DNA of 64,000 nucleotides from Bacteroidales bacterium (lineage in GTDB: Bacteria > Bacteroidota > Bacteroidia > Bacteroidales > Paludibacteraceae), in NCBI GenBank assembly GCA_012518275.1, contig JAAYSS010000124.1, positions 39,341-103,340 on the forward strand. The letters run 5' to 3'. Below the pieces are notes generated by a model. It was given only the letters and a program-made list of their open reading frames with translations, was not told the DNA's origin and made no database searches. Position 1 is the first letter of the stretch; every line of letters starts with the position of its first letter. Both the position numbers and the translations under genes were made by a program. Shown here one piece after another: positions 45,030 through 54,389 of the stretch.

Positions 45030-45884
45030 ATGCAATCTGCAAGTGTGAAATTACATAAAATTGAAGCTGGAGCCTTTATGGCTGATGGTGGAGCTATGTT
45101 TGGAGTAGTGCCAAAGCGGGTGTGGCAAAGGCGATATCCTTGTAATGAAGAAAATTTTTGTGTGCTGAATATGAGATGTTTAGTTGTGAAAACTGAAGAC
45201 AGATTAATGCTTGTTGATACCGGAACCGGACAGAAACAAATCGATTACTTGAAATATTATAGAATAAGTGGAGTGGTGGATTTTGAAGAAGAATTGATAA
45301 AGCTCGGTTATTCGGCAGAAGAAGTTACCGATGTGATACTTACACATTTGCACTTTGATCATTGCGGTTCGAGCACGAAATACAACGAAGATAAAACAGA
45401 AATTGTCCCTACATTCCCCAATGCAGACTATTGGGTAGGCAAAACGCAATGGGAAAATTTTTTGAATCCCAATGTGCGTGAAGGAGATTCATATTTTCCG
45501 GAAAATATGCTTCCGATAGAAAAAGCAGGTAAGCTCCGGCTCGTGGCGAATGACCAATTCATTTCACCCGATGTGGAAGTGAAAATTTTCAATGGACATA
45601 CCGTCGGTCAGCTTGTACCTTACATCAACTTGGGTGATAAAACGTTGGTTTACGTCGGAGATGTAATCCCTTTGCTTGCTTCACTGCCCATTGCGTGGGT
45701 ATCGGCTTACGATACGTTTCCCATTACTTCCATGGAAGACAAAGAGCGAATGTTGAGTGATGCTGTAGAGAAAAAGCAGATTCTTTTGTTTGAGCACGAT
45801 GCCTACAATGAATGCTGTACTGTGCAAAAGATTAACGGAAAATACCGTGTGAATAAGATATTCAAGCTGGATGAAATTGGATAA
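45030..45884 (+). CDS. MBL-fold metallo-hydrolase
   Basis: The 284-residue protein has the metallo-beta-lactamase zinc motif HLHFDH (106-111), the LVDTGTGQK strand, FNGHTVGQLVPYI with another zinc His, and a late HDA motif. The layout resembles quorum-quenching lactonases and related hydrolases, but the exact substrate cannot be assigned. There is no signal peptide, so it should be cytosolic. It has its own promoter element and is transcribed away from mpl. Confidence 0.87.
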   Translation: MQSASVKLHKIEAGAFMADGGAMFGVVPKRVWQRRYPCNEENFCVLNMRCLVVKTEDRLMLVDTGTGQKQIDYLKYYRISGVVDFEEELIKLGYSAEEVTDVILTHLHFDHCGSSTKYNEDKTEIVPTFPNADYWVGKTQWENFLNPNVREGDSYFPENMLPIEKAGKLRLVANDQFISPDVEVKIFNGHTVGQLVPYINLGDKTLVYVGDVIPLLASLPIAWVSAYDTFPITSMEDKERMLSDAVEKKQILLFEHDAYNECCTVQKINGKYRVNKIFKLDEIG

Positions 45885-45951
45885 TTGATTTTTGACTTGT
45901 TAAATAAAATAATTTTCCCCAAAAAAACACCCCTAATTCAATATAAAACGC

Positions 45952-45959
45952 TAATTTTG
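45952..45959 (+). promoter_or_regulatory. -7 element for the S41 lipoprotein gene
   Basis: TAATTTTG matches TAnnTTTG, 30 nt before the ATG at 45989. This supports a separate transcript from the MBL gene. Confidence 0.4.
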
Positions 45960-45988
45960 TGGCTTAAACTTTTATATCTTGTTTGAAA

Positions 45989-47509
45989 ATGAAAAAAATA
46001 ATTTATAGATCTCTCATCCTGGCAGCATTTATGTTCGCTTTTGTATCTTGTAAAAAAGATCCTGAATTGCCAGTAGTTGCCCAAAATCCAAATAGATATG
46101 TAAATGATTGGATTTATGAAAATATGTCGATTTATTATTTTTGGAATGACAAAATTCCAGAAGATCCCGATTACGTTGTGGAACCTGATGCCTTTTTCAA
46201 TTCACTTATAAACAAATACGATGCAACACAAAATCCTGATGGTGACCGATTTTCTTGGATTCAAGAAAGTTACGTTGATTTATTAAATTCTTTGAGTGGA
46301 GTAAGTCCGTACGATATTGGTTTTGAATATGTTAGAATCCAGCTTCAAGGAACAGAGCAATACTATTTGTTGGTCTTATACCCAAAAGTTGGGAGTGATG
46401 CTCAAGCAAAAGGGATTAAAAAAGGACAATTTATAACACAAATCAATGGTTCTGATATCACTAAAGACAATATCAGCGAGTTAGTTGGTGGGACAGGTAC
46501 AAAAACGCTTTCGATAATTGACTGGGTATTAGACGATTTGAGTAATGAGTATAAATTGAAACCTGTTGGAGACGTGGAAGTTATGATGCACAAAGATTTT
46601 GCTGAAATTCCGGTTTACCTGGATAGCGTTTATACTACTCCCAACAACCAAAAAGTAGGATATTTGGTCTATAACTTTTTTGCACGTGATGATGGTGACG
46701 GTTCATTAAGCTACGATAAGCTACTGATGAAAAGGCTTGAAAACATCAAATCAAAAGGGGCGACGGAGTTCATTCTTGACCTTCGTTACAATAGTGGCGG
46801 TGCAGTATCTTCAGCCACAGCACTTGCCAGCTCACTTGTGAAAAATCGTACAACTTCAACTCTTTTTAATGTGGTTCAATATAATGAGCTTGTTCACAGT
46901 GAATTAGAAAAGGAATATGGGACTAATTTCAACAAAACTTATTTCGAAGAAAATATCCTTGATAAAGATGATAATGTTGTTGTTGCTATCCCGAATTTGG
47001 GAATTGATCGTATTTATATCTTGGTTTCTAATTGGACAGCATCGGCTAGTGAATTGATAATTAATGGTTTGAAACCACATATGGATGTAGTATTAATTGG
47101 GCAAACAACTGTAGGTAAAAACGTTGGTTCTATTAGTTTATATGAAAAAAATGATCCGAAAAACAAATGGGGTATGCAGCCGATTATAGCGAAATATTTC
47201 AATAGTAATCATCAGTCTGATTTTACAGCAGGATTTGAGCCTGACCATAAGGTGAATGAGTTTGACCCTGACCAATTACGCTTGGTTGATTTTGGAAACA
47301 TAGAAGATAAAATGCTAAATAAAGCTTTGACGCTGATTAATGGCGGGCCTTTGGAACCTACTCCTCAACGAATTCCACGTGTAAGTTCAAATACAGGACT
47401 TCAAGGCATAAATCCATCGGATGTAATGCTTGACAGGCCTCAAAGAAACATTGTGATTGATGATGAAAAAGCCGATTTGATCAGAGATATCATGAAAAGA
47501 ACTCGTTAA
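45989..47509 (+). CDS. S41-family peptidase, lipoprotein
   Basis: The product of about 506 residues is a lipoprotein (FAFVSC, then KKDPELP). After an N-terminal helical segment there is a PDZ-like domain (about 105-185), followed by the S41 core: DLRYNSGG, the serine in NWTASASELIING and the lysine in GQTTVGKNVGS. Compared with the protease at 41.3 kb it lacks the long C-terminal extension and is lipid-anchored, so a different substrate is likely. The start is taken at ATG 45989; a TTG two codons upstream is not needed. It ends at a perfect palindromic terminator. Confidence 0.9.
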   Translation: MKKIIYRSLILAAFMFAFVSCKKDPELPVVAQNPNRYVNDWIYENMSIYYFWNDKIPEDPDYVVEPDAFFNSLINKYDATQNPDGDRFSWIQESYVDLLNSLSGVSPYDIGFEYVRIQLQGTEQYYLLVLYPKVGSDAQAKGIKKGQFITQINGSDITKDNISELVGGTGTKTLSIIDWVLDDLSNEYKLKPVGDVEVMMHKDFAEIPVYLDSVYTTPNNQKVGYLVYNFFARDDGDGSLSYDKLLMKRLENIKSKGATEFILDLRYNSGGAVSSATALASSLVKNRTTSTLFNVVQYNELVHSELEKEYGTNFNKTYFEENILDKDDNVVVAIPNLGIDRIYILVSNWTASASELIINGLKPHMDVVLIGQTTVGKNVGSISLYEKNDPKNKWGMQPIIAKYFNSNHQSDFTAGFEPDHKVNEFDPDQLRLVDFGNIEDKMLNKALTLINGGPLEPTPQRIPRVSSNTGLQGINPSDVMLDRPQRNIVIDDEKADLIRDIMKRTR

Positions 47510-47528
47510 ATGAGTTTTCTGTATCTAT

Positions 47529-47556
47529 AAAAAAGCGATCACGTGATCGCTTTTTT
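47529..47556. terminator. Perfect palindromic bidirectional terminator
   Basis: AAAAAAGCGATCAC joins GTGATCGCTTTTTT directly, giving a 28-base perfect palindrome that can fold as a hairpin with T runs on either strand. It lies between two convergent genes and reaches the stop codon of the minus-strand one. Confidence 0.88.
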
Positions 47557-47918
47557 TATTCTGCTATTTCCGGATGTCGCTTAACTTCTTTATTATCAAT
47601 GGCCTTATACTGAATAAATTGATATTTAGGAAGTATTTTTTCTGCTGCTAAATATTTTTTTGCTCGCAGTTTATCCACTCTTTTTTGGGGATTGCAAAAA
47701 CAGCAATTCTCCGCTTTCTGAACATCCAATAAAAACCGCAATTCGAGCTTTTTCAGTTGTTCAGCCTGTGTGTCTGAAAATTTTATAATTTGTTGCATTT
47801 CATCCACTTTTTGTACTACGTAATCGTTCAAAATATCATGGATAATGGTTGATTTTTCTGATTTTGCGGTTGCAAAACAGATAAAGAAAAGTGATGCGAG
47901 TGTTAAAATTTTTTTCAT
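47556..47918 (-). CDS. Small exported protein, Spy/CpxP-like
   Basis: The 120-residue protein has a signal peptide (ILTLASLFFICFATAKS). A helical region follows with FSDTQAEQLKKLELRFLLDV, where the T-x-x-Q pattern recalls the LTxxQ repeats of the Spy/CpxP periplasmic chaperones. Unusually it carries a CCFC cluster near residues 72-75, next to basic residues. The function is not established, and metal or redox binding is only a guess. It lies downstream of recN and could share its transcript. Confidence 0.6.
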   Translation of the reverse strand: MKKILTLASLFFICFATAKSEKSTIIHDILNDYVVQKVDEMQQIIKFSDTQAEQLKKLELRFLLDVQKAENCCFCNPQKRVDKLRAKKYLAAEKILPKYQFIQYKAIDNKEVKRHPEIAE

Positions 47919-47967
47919 ATTCTTTTTTTATTGTAGTTAAATCAAATTTCCTGCCAAATAATTTTTA

Positions 47968-49620
47968 TTACTTCATCAGTTCTCGAGCGTTCATCAAAGC
48001 TGCTTCGGTAATATGCTTGCTGCTCAACATTTGTGCAATTTCCTTGACACGTTCCTCGGTATTAAGTCGTTGGATAAACGTCTGTGTTTCTGATGCGATG
48101 TTTTTTTTATAAACTTTGAAATGATCAGTCCCTTTTCCGGCAATCTGTGGAAGGTGTGTAATGGCGATGACTTGTGAATTTTTACTCATCGATTTCATGA
48201 TCTCTCCCATGCGTCCGGCAATATCACCGGAGACTCCAGTGTCAATTTCATCAAAAACAATCGTAGGTAAATCTGATTTTGAAACCATCATTGACTTAAT
48301 AGCCAGCATTAAACGAGAAATTTCACCTCCGGAAGCAATTTCGGAAACAGGCTGCATGGAACGGTTTTTATTGGCTGAAAAAAGAAAAGTAACGATATCG
48401 CGACCCGTTGAAGAATAGTCACTTGAATTGGCAATTTCTACTTTGAATTGGATATCCGGCATACCGAGATGAAGCAATTTCTCAATTAATTGCTTTTCGA
48501 TAAAAGGGACTGCTTTTTTTCTTGATGCAGTCAGCTTTTCAGTTTCACTTTTAAGGATTTCGGCACATCTTTTTACCTCTTTTTCTGCCACTAAAAGCTC
48601 CTCATCCATATTTGTGATGCGGTTAACCTGCTTCCGAAAATTTTCTTGAAGTTCAATTAATTCTTTAATCGAATCAACTTTGAATTTTTTTTGCAAGCTG
48701 ATAATCGTGCCAAGTCGATTATCTACAAACTCCAACCTTTCAGGATTGAACTCAATTTTTTGCTGTGCCGATATAACGGAATTCGAAATGTCTTTCAGCT
48801 CGATGAGAGCTTCATCCAGCCGTTGTTCCCACTCCTCGCTTTCGGGTAGGTAGCTTTTAATTTTTCGTAGTGCATTACGACATTCATGAAGAGCAGAAAG
48901 TATGCTGTTTTCATCCGATTCAAGCTTAAAATCAACAAGTTGAAGTTCAGTTTTTATCTCTTCCACATGGCTTAGTGTTTCCAGTTCTGCTTCCAGTTCT
49001 GCCTGTTCATTCTCAATTAATTTTGCTTCGTCTAATTGATTTAGTTGAAACAACATATAATCTAGGTCGGAGCTTTGTTTCTCCGCATATTTTTTAAGTT
49101 TTTGTAGTTGAGATTTGGCACTTTTCCACGCATTGAATGCAAGCCGATAAGTAGATAGTTCTCTTGAATTATTCGCGATTACATCCACCAGTTTCAATTG
49201 ATAATCTTCGGTGGCAAGTAACAGATTTTCGTGTTGTGAGTGAATATCCAGGAGTTTACCGCTCAGCTTTCTCAGCAAAACGAGTTGAGTTGGTGTATCA
49301 TTGATGAAAGCGCGCGATTTTCCATTATTTAGTATCTCACGCCGTATAAAAGTTATATCGCTGTAATCGAAGTCATTTTCATCAAAAAATGAATGTAGAT
49401 CGTAATTTTTGATGTCAAAACAAACTTCCACAACCGCTTTTCGCTCTCCTTCTTTAATGGCTTTGGTGTCAGCTCGTTGTCCCATTGCTAACGACAAGGC
49501 ACCAACAATAATCGATTTCCCAGCTCCGGTTTCACCGGTAAGCACAGTCATACCCTCGTTGAAATTAATGGAGAGTTCGTTTATCAGTGCGTAGTTGGAA
49601 ATGTGTAGCGATTTGAGCAT
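47968..49620 (-). CDS. recN: DNA repair protein RecN
   Basis: The 550-residue SMC-like ATPase helps join broken DNA ends. It has the P-loop LTGETGAGKSIIVGAL (29-36), two coiled-coil arms (about 150-390), the ABC signature ASGGEISRLMLAI and the Walker B IVFDEIDTGVSG. The length is normal. It follows the PorD gene by 16 nt in the bamD-rpoZ-porD-recN group. Confidence 0.95.
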   Translation of the reverse strand: MLKSLHISNYALINELSINFNEGMTVLTGETGAGKSIIVGALSLAMGQRADTKAIKEGERKAVVEVCFDIKNYDLHSFFDENDFDYSDITFIRREILNNGKSRAFINDTPTQLVLLRKLSGKLLDIHSQHENLLLATEDYQLKLVDVIANNSRELSTYRLAFNAWKSAKSQLQKLKKYAEKQSSDLDYMLFQLNQLDEAKLIENEQAELEAELETLSHVEEIKTELQLVDFKLESDENSILSALHECRNALRKIKSYLPESEEWEQRLDEALIELKDISNSVISAQQKIEFNPERLEFVDNRLGTIISLQKKFKVDSIKELIELQENFRKQVNRITNMDEELLVAEKEVKRCAEILKSETEKLTASRKKAVPFIEKQLIEKLLHLGMPDIQFKVEIANSSDYSSTGRDIVTFLFSANKNRSMQPVSEIASGGEISRLMLAIKSMMVSKSDLPTIVFDEIDTGVSGDIAGRMGEIMKSMSKNSQVIAITHLPQIAGKGTDHFKVYKKNIASETQTFIQRLNTEERVKEIAQMLSSKHITEAALMNARELMK

Positions 49621-49636
49621 AGGCTGTTTTTAGAAA

Positions 49637-50530
49637 CTATTTTCTCATAATTTCCTCGTATCGGTTTGTTTGAGCAGGGTTTACGGTGGTAAGAACTTCC
49701 ATAACACTATTTTTTTCTTCGGCAGTTCCTTGTTTGAAAATATTGATTAATTCATCGGTTTTAGCATCTAAAAATGTGCTGATAATCACTGTAGCAGGGC
49801 GAGCTTGGTACACATCGCGAAGAACTGGGATTCCGGAAGCAATTTTAGCTCTTCCGTTGGTACTGTTTATAGCCATTTCATCCAACCCAAGCCGATGGTA
49901 TTCGTAGAAAAATTCGCGGTATTTTTTGAATGCCTCATCCATGATGTTGCTGATAAGGTCGTAGCGATTTTTTTCTTTGTCAAATGCACGCCAACCTGCC
50001 CAATCAGAGCTTTGAGCTTGTGAGACAATACTTTCTGCTATCTGAAAATAGGGTTGTCCGCCAAGTCTGGAAAAAGAATCCATGTCGTAGCCGATAATCA
50101 TATATGCATAAAAAGCTAATATAGCTGTCAAATTTGAATTGATATTGGAAACGTTAAATTCAAGCGGTTCAAATTCCCTGTAATCAAATTTCAGTTGCAG
50201 ATCGCGGTAGTTGAAGAGTGTTGTGTTGTACGAAGAATTATACACCGGACGTCTGCTCTGTACGACCATTTCAGCGCTGTACGAATCGCCTTCTACCGAG
50301 TTAATAATAATGTTTATATTGCATTCAATTCGTTCGTTCTCTTCGTAAGTTAAATCGGTCCATCGTCTGTTGTTGAGAAATTCGGTGGCTGACTTTTGTA
50401 ATGTGGTAAAAACAGACTTGTTCGAACCTTGTATCTTATCCGAATTGATTTGTAAGTTGCAGTTCAGCTCCTGAGCATTCGCCCAGCCGAGCAAAAGAGA
50501 AATTGCAATGATGAAAATTCTGAATTTCAT
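49637..50530 (-). CDS. porD: DUF4835 protein, type IX secretion component PorD
   Basis: The 297-residue exported protein (signal to about residue 19, ending WANAQ) matches the DUF4835 family: the LNCNLQINSDKIQGSNK start, LTYEENERIECNI, YRDLQLKFDYREFEPL and AFYAYMIIGYDMDS. The family is annotated as PorD, linked to type IX secretion in Porphyromonas. The T9SS sorting domain of the protein at 84-1181 fits an active system. It stands upstream of recN. The coaBC gene usually found just before it in related genomes is absent. Confidence 0.85.
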   Translation of the reverse strand: MKFRIFIIAISLLLGWANAQELNCNLQINSDKIQGSNKSVFTTLQKSATEFLNNRRWTDLTYEENERIECNINIIINSVEGDSYSAEMVVQSRRPVYNSSYNTTLFNYRDLQLKFDYREFEPLEFNVSNINSNLTAILAFYAYMIIGYDMDSFSRLGGQPYFQIAESIVSQAQSSDWAGWRAFDKEKNRYDLISNIMDEAFKKYREFFYEYHRLGLDEMAINSTNGRAKIASGIPVLRDVYQARPATVIISTFLDAKTDELINIFKQGTAEEKNSVMEVLTTVNPAQTNRYEEIMRK

Positions 50531-50562
50531 ATTTGGTTTGAGAATGTTTCTTTATTAACGAA

Positions 50563-50570
50563 CAAAGCTA
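50563..50570 (-). promoter_or_regulatory. -7 element for porD-recN
   Basis: The minus strand reads TAGCTTTG, 33 nt before the porD start, implying a separate promoter after the rpoZ hairpin. No -33 box at standard spacing. Confidence 0.35.
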
Positions 50571-50641
50571 TTGTTTCGTATTCTATCATCAGCTACAAAT
50601 TTACAAAATTCGTCGGATATTCACCATTTTTAAAATAAAGA

Positions 50642-50673
50642 TTCTTGTTTCCGCATAGAAACAGAAACAAGAA
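50642..50673 (-). terminator. Hairpin between rpoZ and porD
   Basis: TTCTTGTTTC (50642-50651) pairs perfectly with GAAACAAGAA (50664-50673) around a 12-base loop, 34 nt after the rpoZ stop. On the minus strand a moderately T-rich run follows, so it may end the bamD-rpoZ transcript. Confidence 0.55.
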
Positions 50674-50706
50674 GTCCTTCGAATTCAATAGGTAAGGATG
50701 ATGAAA

Positions 50707-51039
50707 TTATTTTTTCAATTTATCTTTTACCGGATTACGGAAGAAAATTTTATCTTCTAAAAACTCTTGGGTTGCTATCAGCGTAGCTTTGGGCATTCTT
50801 TCGTAAAAACGGGAAACTTCAATCTGTTCACGATTTTCGAAAATTTCTTCAATCCCGTCTGAAAAAGTTGCAAAATCTTGAAGTTTTTTGTCAAGTTCAT
50901 CTTTAATTTCGGCATCAATCTGATTAGCGCGTTTTGCGATAATCATTGTCATTTCATACACGTTGTTTACGTTTTCACTCATCACGTTCAAATCTCGCGT
51001 AATAGTAGTGTTTGGTGCATTTAATTTCTTATAATCCAT
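50707..51039 (-). CDS. rpoZ: RNA polymerase omega-like subunit
   Basis: The 110-residue protein matches the Bacteroidota RpoZ/Rpb6-like family, with YEMTMIIAKRANQID as the conserved core that contacts the beta-prime subunit. The C-terminal half (RNPVKDKLKK at the end) is specific to this phylum. Omega helps RNA polymerase assembly. It follows bamD by 19 nt, as in other members of the phylum. Confidence 0.85.
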   Translation of the reverse strand: MDYKKLNAPNTTITRDLNVMSENVNNVYEMTMIIAKRANQIDAEIKDELDKKLQDFATFSDGIEEIFENREQIEVSRFYERMPKATLIATQEFLEDKIFFRNPVKDKLKK

Positions 51040-51058
51040 ATTGATATAGAGTGTGTTT

Positions 51059-51868
51059 TTAATCGGTTGTTGGTAATATTTTTGATGAATCTTTAAAAAT
51101 CTGCTCTGCTTCTTTTACATATTTTCCCTGTGGAAATTCGTTCATATACGTATAGTATTCATCTACAGCAGATTGATAACGTTCTGTTTTTAAACTTTCT
51201 TCGCTGTAAAGTGCTTGCTGGTATTTCGACCTCAAAATAAGCATCATCAAGTCTTCACGATGCTTTGTAGATGGATATCTTTTCAGTGCATTTTCAGCAG
51301 TAATGACTGCTGAGAGGAAGTTGTTACCCATATAAATACCTAAATTGTAGTACAAATCAGCGTTAATTAGTTCTTTCTCAGCTAATTTGTTGTTCATTTC
51401 ATCTAATAATTTGGAAGCATCTTTTGCTTTTTCCGTATCAGGATAAAGGTTTATGAAATCTTGAAAGCCGTTAATTGCCAAGTGTGTGTTTGTCTGATCC
51501 AGTCTTACGTCCGGCGAATCCTTGTAATAGCAGTAAGCTATCATGTATTTGGCTTCTTGGATAAATCTTCCTCGGGGAAACGCTTTCACATAAGTATTGT
51601 AGTATTCACTGGCAGAAAAATAATCTTTTTTTTCGATATGAGCCTTTGCTAAATAGTTTATTATCAGCTCTGAACGATCAGTGTTTCGATAGTAGGCAGC
51701 CACATCGTTGAAAAGTGTGATGGCTTTATCGTACTTTTTCATGCTGAAATACTCTACTGCTTTGTCATATTTTAACTCGGGGTCAGTTGATTTCAGCAAA
51801 TTCTGATACTCGCTACACGAAGTCAGTGCAAGTAGTACTATCAATATATGTATGAGGTGTTTTCTCAT
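51059..51868 (-). CDS. bamD: Outer-membrane assembly lipoprotein BamD
   Basis: The product of about 269 residues starts MRKHLIHILIV with lipobox LALTSC, then TPR repeats such as YDKAVEYFSMKKYDKAITLF and YYNTYVKAFPRGRFIQEAKYM. BamD is the essential lipoprotein of the BAM complex, which folds outer-membrane barrels. An ATG six codons upstream (51886) is rejected because a promoter -7 element overlaps it. It heads the bamD-rpoZ unit. Confidence 0.9.
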   Translation of the reverse strand: MRKHLIHILIVLLALTSCSEYQNLLKSTDPELKYDKAVEYFSMKKYDKAITLFNDVAAYYRNTDRSELIINYLAKAHIEKKDYFSASEYYNTYVKAFPRGRFIQEAKYMIAYCYYKDSPDVRLDQTNTHLAINGFQDFINLYPDTEKAKDASKLLDEMNNKLAEKELINADLYYNLGIYMGNNFLSAVITAENALKRYPSTKHREDLMMLILRSKYQQALYSEESLKTERYQSAVDEYYTYMNEFPQGKYVKEAEQIFKDSSKILPTTD

Positions 51869-51883
51869 TTTATTTTTGGCTTG

Positions 51884-51891
51884 CAAAGTTA
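51884..51891 (-). promoter_or_regulatory. -7 element for bamD
   Basis: The minus strand reads TAACTTTG, ending 16 nt before the chosen bamD start. It overlaps the alternative start at 51886 and so decides against it. Confidence 0.4.
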
Positions 51892-51956
51892 GCCATTTTA
51901 TATAAATTATAAAAACTATTTGTTTTTTTTATGAAAAAACGGTATAATTTCATATT

Positions 51957-52988
51957 TTAGTTTTTCCTTCCTATATGTTCCGCAAAATATTTCTGAAATC
52001 CGTTGGAATAGACTGTTTTAATGGTTGTATCCTTATCAGAATAAATCAGGTAGCATTCCATGTCATCCAATTGGTTGCAGATTTCGAGGCTACGTTCTAC
52101 GCCAAGAACCATAAATGCCGTGGCGTACGCATCAGCTTGCATACAAGTAGGAGCTATCACCGTGGCACTAAGCAGGTTGTGGCTGACAGGTAAGCCTGTT
52201 TTAGGATTGATAGTGTGGGCGTATTTTTTACCGTCTTTCATGTAAAACTGGCGGTAATTACCCGAAGTAGCTAATCCGACATTCGATATAGCCAAAATTA
52301 CCTGCAATTCTTTATCTTCATTGCTAGGGTCATCAATCGGTCTGTCAATGCCGATGTGCCATTTTTCTCCCTTTGGATTCAAGCCTTTGCAAGTTATTTC
52401 TCCCCCAATTTCTACCATATAGTTTTCACATCCGTTCTCTTCAAGTAACATTGCAATTACATCACAGCTCTGTCCTTTAGCTATAGCGCTGGCATCAAGC
52501 ATAATGCGGTTGTCTTGCTTAATAATACGGTTGTTTTGGAGTTTTATTTTTTGAAAACCGATATAAGGTATGATGGTGTCCAAATTGGGTGAGACAGAGT
52601 GATCGTGATTACCAAATCCAAATCCCCAAGCATTTACTAAAGGTGCAACGGTGATATCAAAAGCTCCATTTGATGTTTCAGAAACCTGATGAGCCATGTG
52701 GTACATGGAGTTGAAAAAGTCATCTGTTACGACCGTAGAATCGTTGGCATTTATTCGGCTAATGATGGAATTTGGATTGAAAGTAGAGAGAGAATTGTCA
52801 AATTCATCGAGTTTTATTTCAATTTGTTCCTGTAAATCGGCTTTTTTAGGGTGTAAATAGGTGATGGAGTAGTAGGTACCAAAAATTTGTCCTTTATTAA
52901 AGGTATATTCTTCGTTTTTTGGGGCGCAATGTGTAAATAGCCATACTGTGATGATCAGTAATATAGTTGGAAAATATTTTTTTCGCAT
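51957..52988 (-). CDS. apbE: FAD:protein FMN transferase
   Basis: The 343-residue lipoprotein (signal to LFTHC) attaches FMN covalently to threonines of target flavoproteins. The ApbE features are present: FGTYYSITY at the start, LDEFDNSLSTFNPNSIISR, LDASAIAKGQSCDVIA, YMVEIGGEITCKG and the C-terminal ADAYATAFMVLG. Typical targets are Nqr/Rnf subunits, but none is encoded in this window. The enzyme should lie in the periplasm. Confidence 0.93.
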   Translation of the reverse strand: MRKKYFPTILLIITVWLFTHCAPKNEEYTFNKGQIFGTYYSITYLHPKKADLQEQIEIKLDEFDNSLSTFNPNSIISRINANDSTVVTDDFFNSMYHMAHQVSETSNGAFDITVAPLVNAWGFGFGNHDHSVSPNLDTIIPYIGFQKIKLQNNRIIKQDNRIMLDASAIAKGQSCDVIAMLLEENGCENYMVEIGGEITCKGLNPKGEKWHIGIDRPIDDPSNEDKELQVILAISNVGLATSGNYRQFYMKDGKKYAHTINPKTGLPVSHNLLSATVIAPTCMQADAYATAFMVLGVERSLEICNQLDDMECYLIYSDKDTTIKTVYSNGFQKYFAEHIGRKN

Positions 52989-53063
52989 AAAATAGGATTA
53001 TAATTTTAGTTAGATAAATCTTTTGAAGTGTGAGAATTTTTCTTTAAAATTTAAATTTAAAAA

Positions 53064-54359
53064 TTACTCTTCGGTTTCTTCTGCATATGCCTTCCAAAGC
53101 AGCACTTTATCGATTCGATTGCCATCCATATCTACAATTTCGATGATGTAGTTAAGGTAGTTGAGTTTGTCACCTACTTTTGGAATCTCGTTGATTTGGT
53201 CAATTACAAATCCTGCAACGGTGGAGTAATCGATCTCTTCAAAGTCGACATCAAAATTGTCGATAAAGTTTGACATTATATCTATTGGCGCATCTCCATT
53301 GATTAGCACGGAGTTATCTTCACGTAAAAAATAATCGGGTTCCACTACTTCTCCTTCATCAGGCAGAAGACCTACTAAGTTTTCCATGATGTCGTGAAAG
53401 GTGATAATACCTTCTAAATCACCGTATTCATCAACCACTACACAAATATGCGTATGATGATGTTTCATTCGTTCGAGCACTTGGGGTGCAGATGTGTTCT
53501 CGTGAATCACAACCGGTTGAACTACAAGGCTGTTGATGAGAAAATCATTGCTTGAAATCAAAGCTTTATAATAATCTTTTATAAACAATATGCCCACTAA
53601 ATTATCCAACGAACCGTTACAGCAAATGATCTTATTGTGCTGAAAACTTTCAATATCTTCTCTAATTTTCTCTTCCGGTTCTTCTAGGTTAATCCACTCT
53701 ATTTCAGTACGATGTGTCATCAGGTGAATAGCTCTTTTATCTGAAAAATTAAACACTTTTTCGTGAATATGAGTTTGATCTTCTTCAATGACCCCGTCGA
53801 TAGAAGCCGTTTTTATCATCTGTCTCAGTTCCGTTTCGGTTGTAGAAACGGGTGATCTTTTTATCCCTAAAAGTTTAGTAATAAATGTGGTGGATACTGC
53901 CAGTATTTTTACGAACGGATAAAATATTCTACTGAAAAAATTTAATAGGGGCGCTACTTTTATAGCTACTCTTTCAGGGTTATTCAAGGCGATAGTTTTC
54001 GGCACGAGTTCACCAATGACTATGGTGACGTACGTAATGAGAAACATAATTAGAGCAATTGAAATCCCGTTAGAGTAGGGGCGTAGAGCTTCAATTTTGT
54101 CAAAAAAAGGTGTGAGATATCCGGCTAAGCTGATACCGCTATATGCTCCTGTTATAAGTCCAACCAGCGTGATGCCTACTTGTACGGATGAAAGAAAGTT
54201 TTCAGAATCATCACGTAGCTTTAAGGCTGTAGCTGCACCTTTACTTCCAGATTGTTTGGCTTGGGTCAAGCGGGTTTCTTTGCTCGAAATTATTGCAATT
54301 TCAGAGAGCGAGAAAAAACCATTGATTAAAATTAAAATCAGAATAATTAGTAATTCCAT
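53064..54359 (-). CDS. HlyC/CorC-family membrane protein (CNNM and CBS domains)
   Basis: The 431-residue protein starts with a DUF21/CNNM membrane domain (about 1-190, with INGFFSLSEIAIISSKETRL and IGELVPKTIAL). A pair of CBS domains (about 205-330, with YGDLEGIITFHDIMENLVG) and a C-terminal CorC/HlyC domain (SVLINGDAPIDIM) follow. The family is linked to magnesium or cobalt transport or efflux. GldE of the gliding system has a similar plan, but nothing here marks this copy as GldE. It precedes the dihydroorotase gene's operon end by direction, 75 nt ahead of apbE. Confidence 0.88.
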   Translation of the reverse strand: MELLIILILILINGFFSLSEIAIISSKETRLTQAKQSGSKGAATALKLRDDSENFLSSVQVGITLVGLITGAYSGISLAGYLTPFFDKIEALRPYSNGISIALIMFLITYVTIVIGELVPKTIALNNPERVAIKVAPLLNFFSRIFYPFVKILAVSTTFITKLLGIKRSPVSTTETELRQMIKTASIDGVIEEDQTHIHEKVFNFSDKRAIHLMTHRTEIEWINLEEPEEKIREDIESFQHNKIICCNGSLDNLVGILFIKDYYKALISSNDFLINSLVVQPVVIHENTSAPQVLERMKHHHTHICVVVDEYGDLEGIITFHDIMENLVGLLPDEGEVVEPDYFLREDNSVLINGDAPIDIMSNFIDNFDVDFEEIDYSTVAGFVIDQINEIPKVGDKLNYLNYIIEIVDMDGNRIDKVLLWKAYAEETEE

Positions 54360-54389
54360 ATATTGAATTTAGAGTAGCATCAGATGTGA

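Noticed and set aside
53064..54359. GldE (gliding motility) identity for the CNNM/CBS protein
   Set aside because: The domain plan is shared with general HlyC/CorC proteins, and no gliding genes lie nearby.
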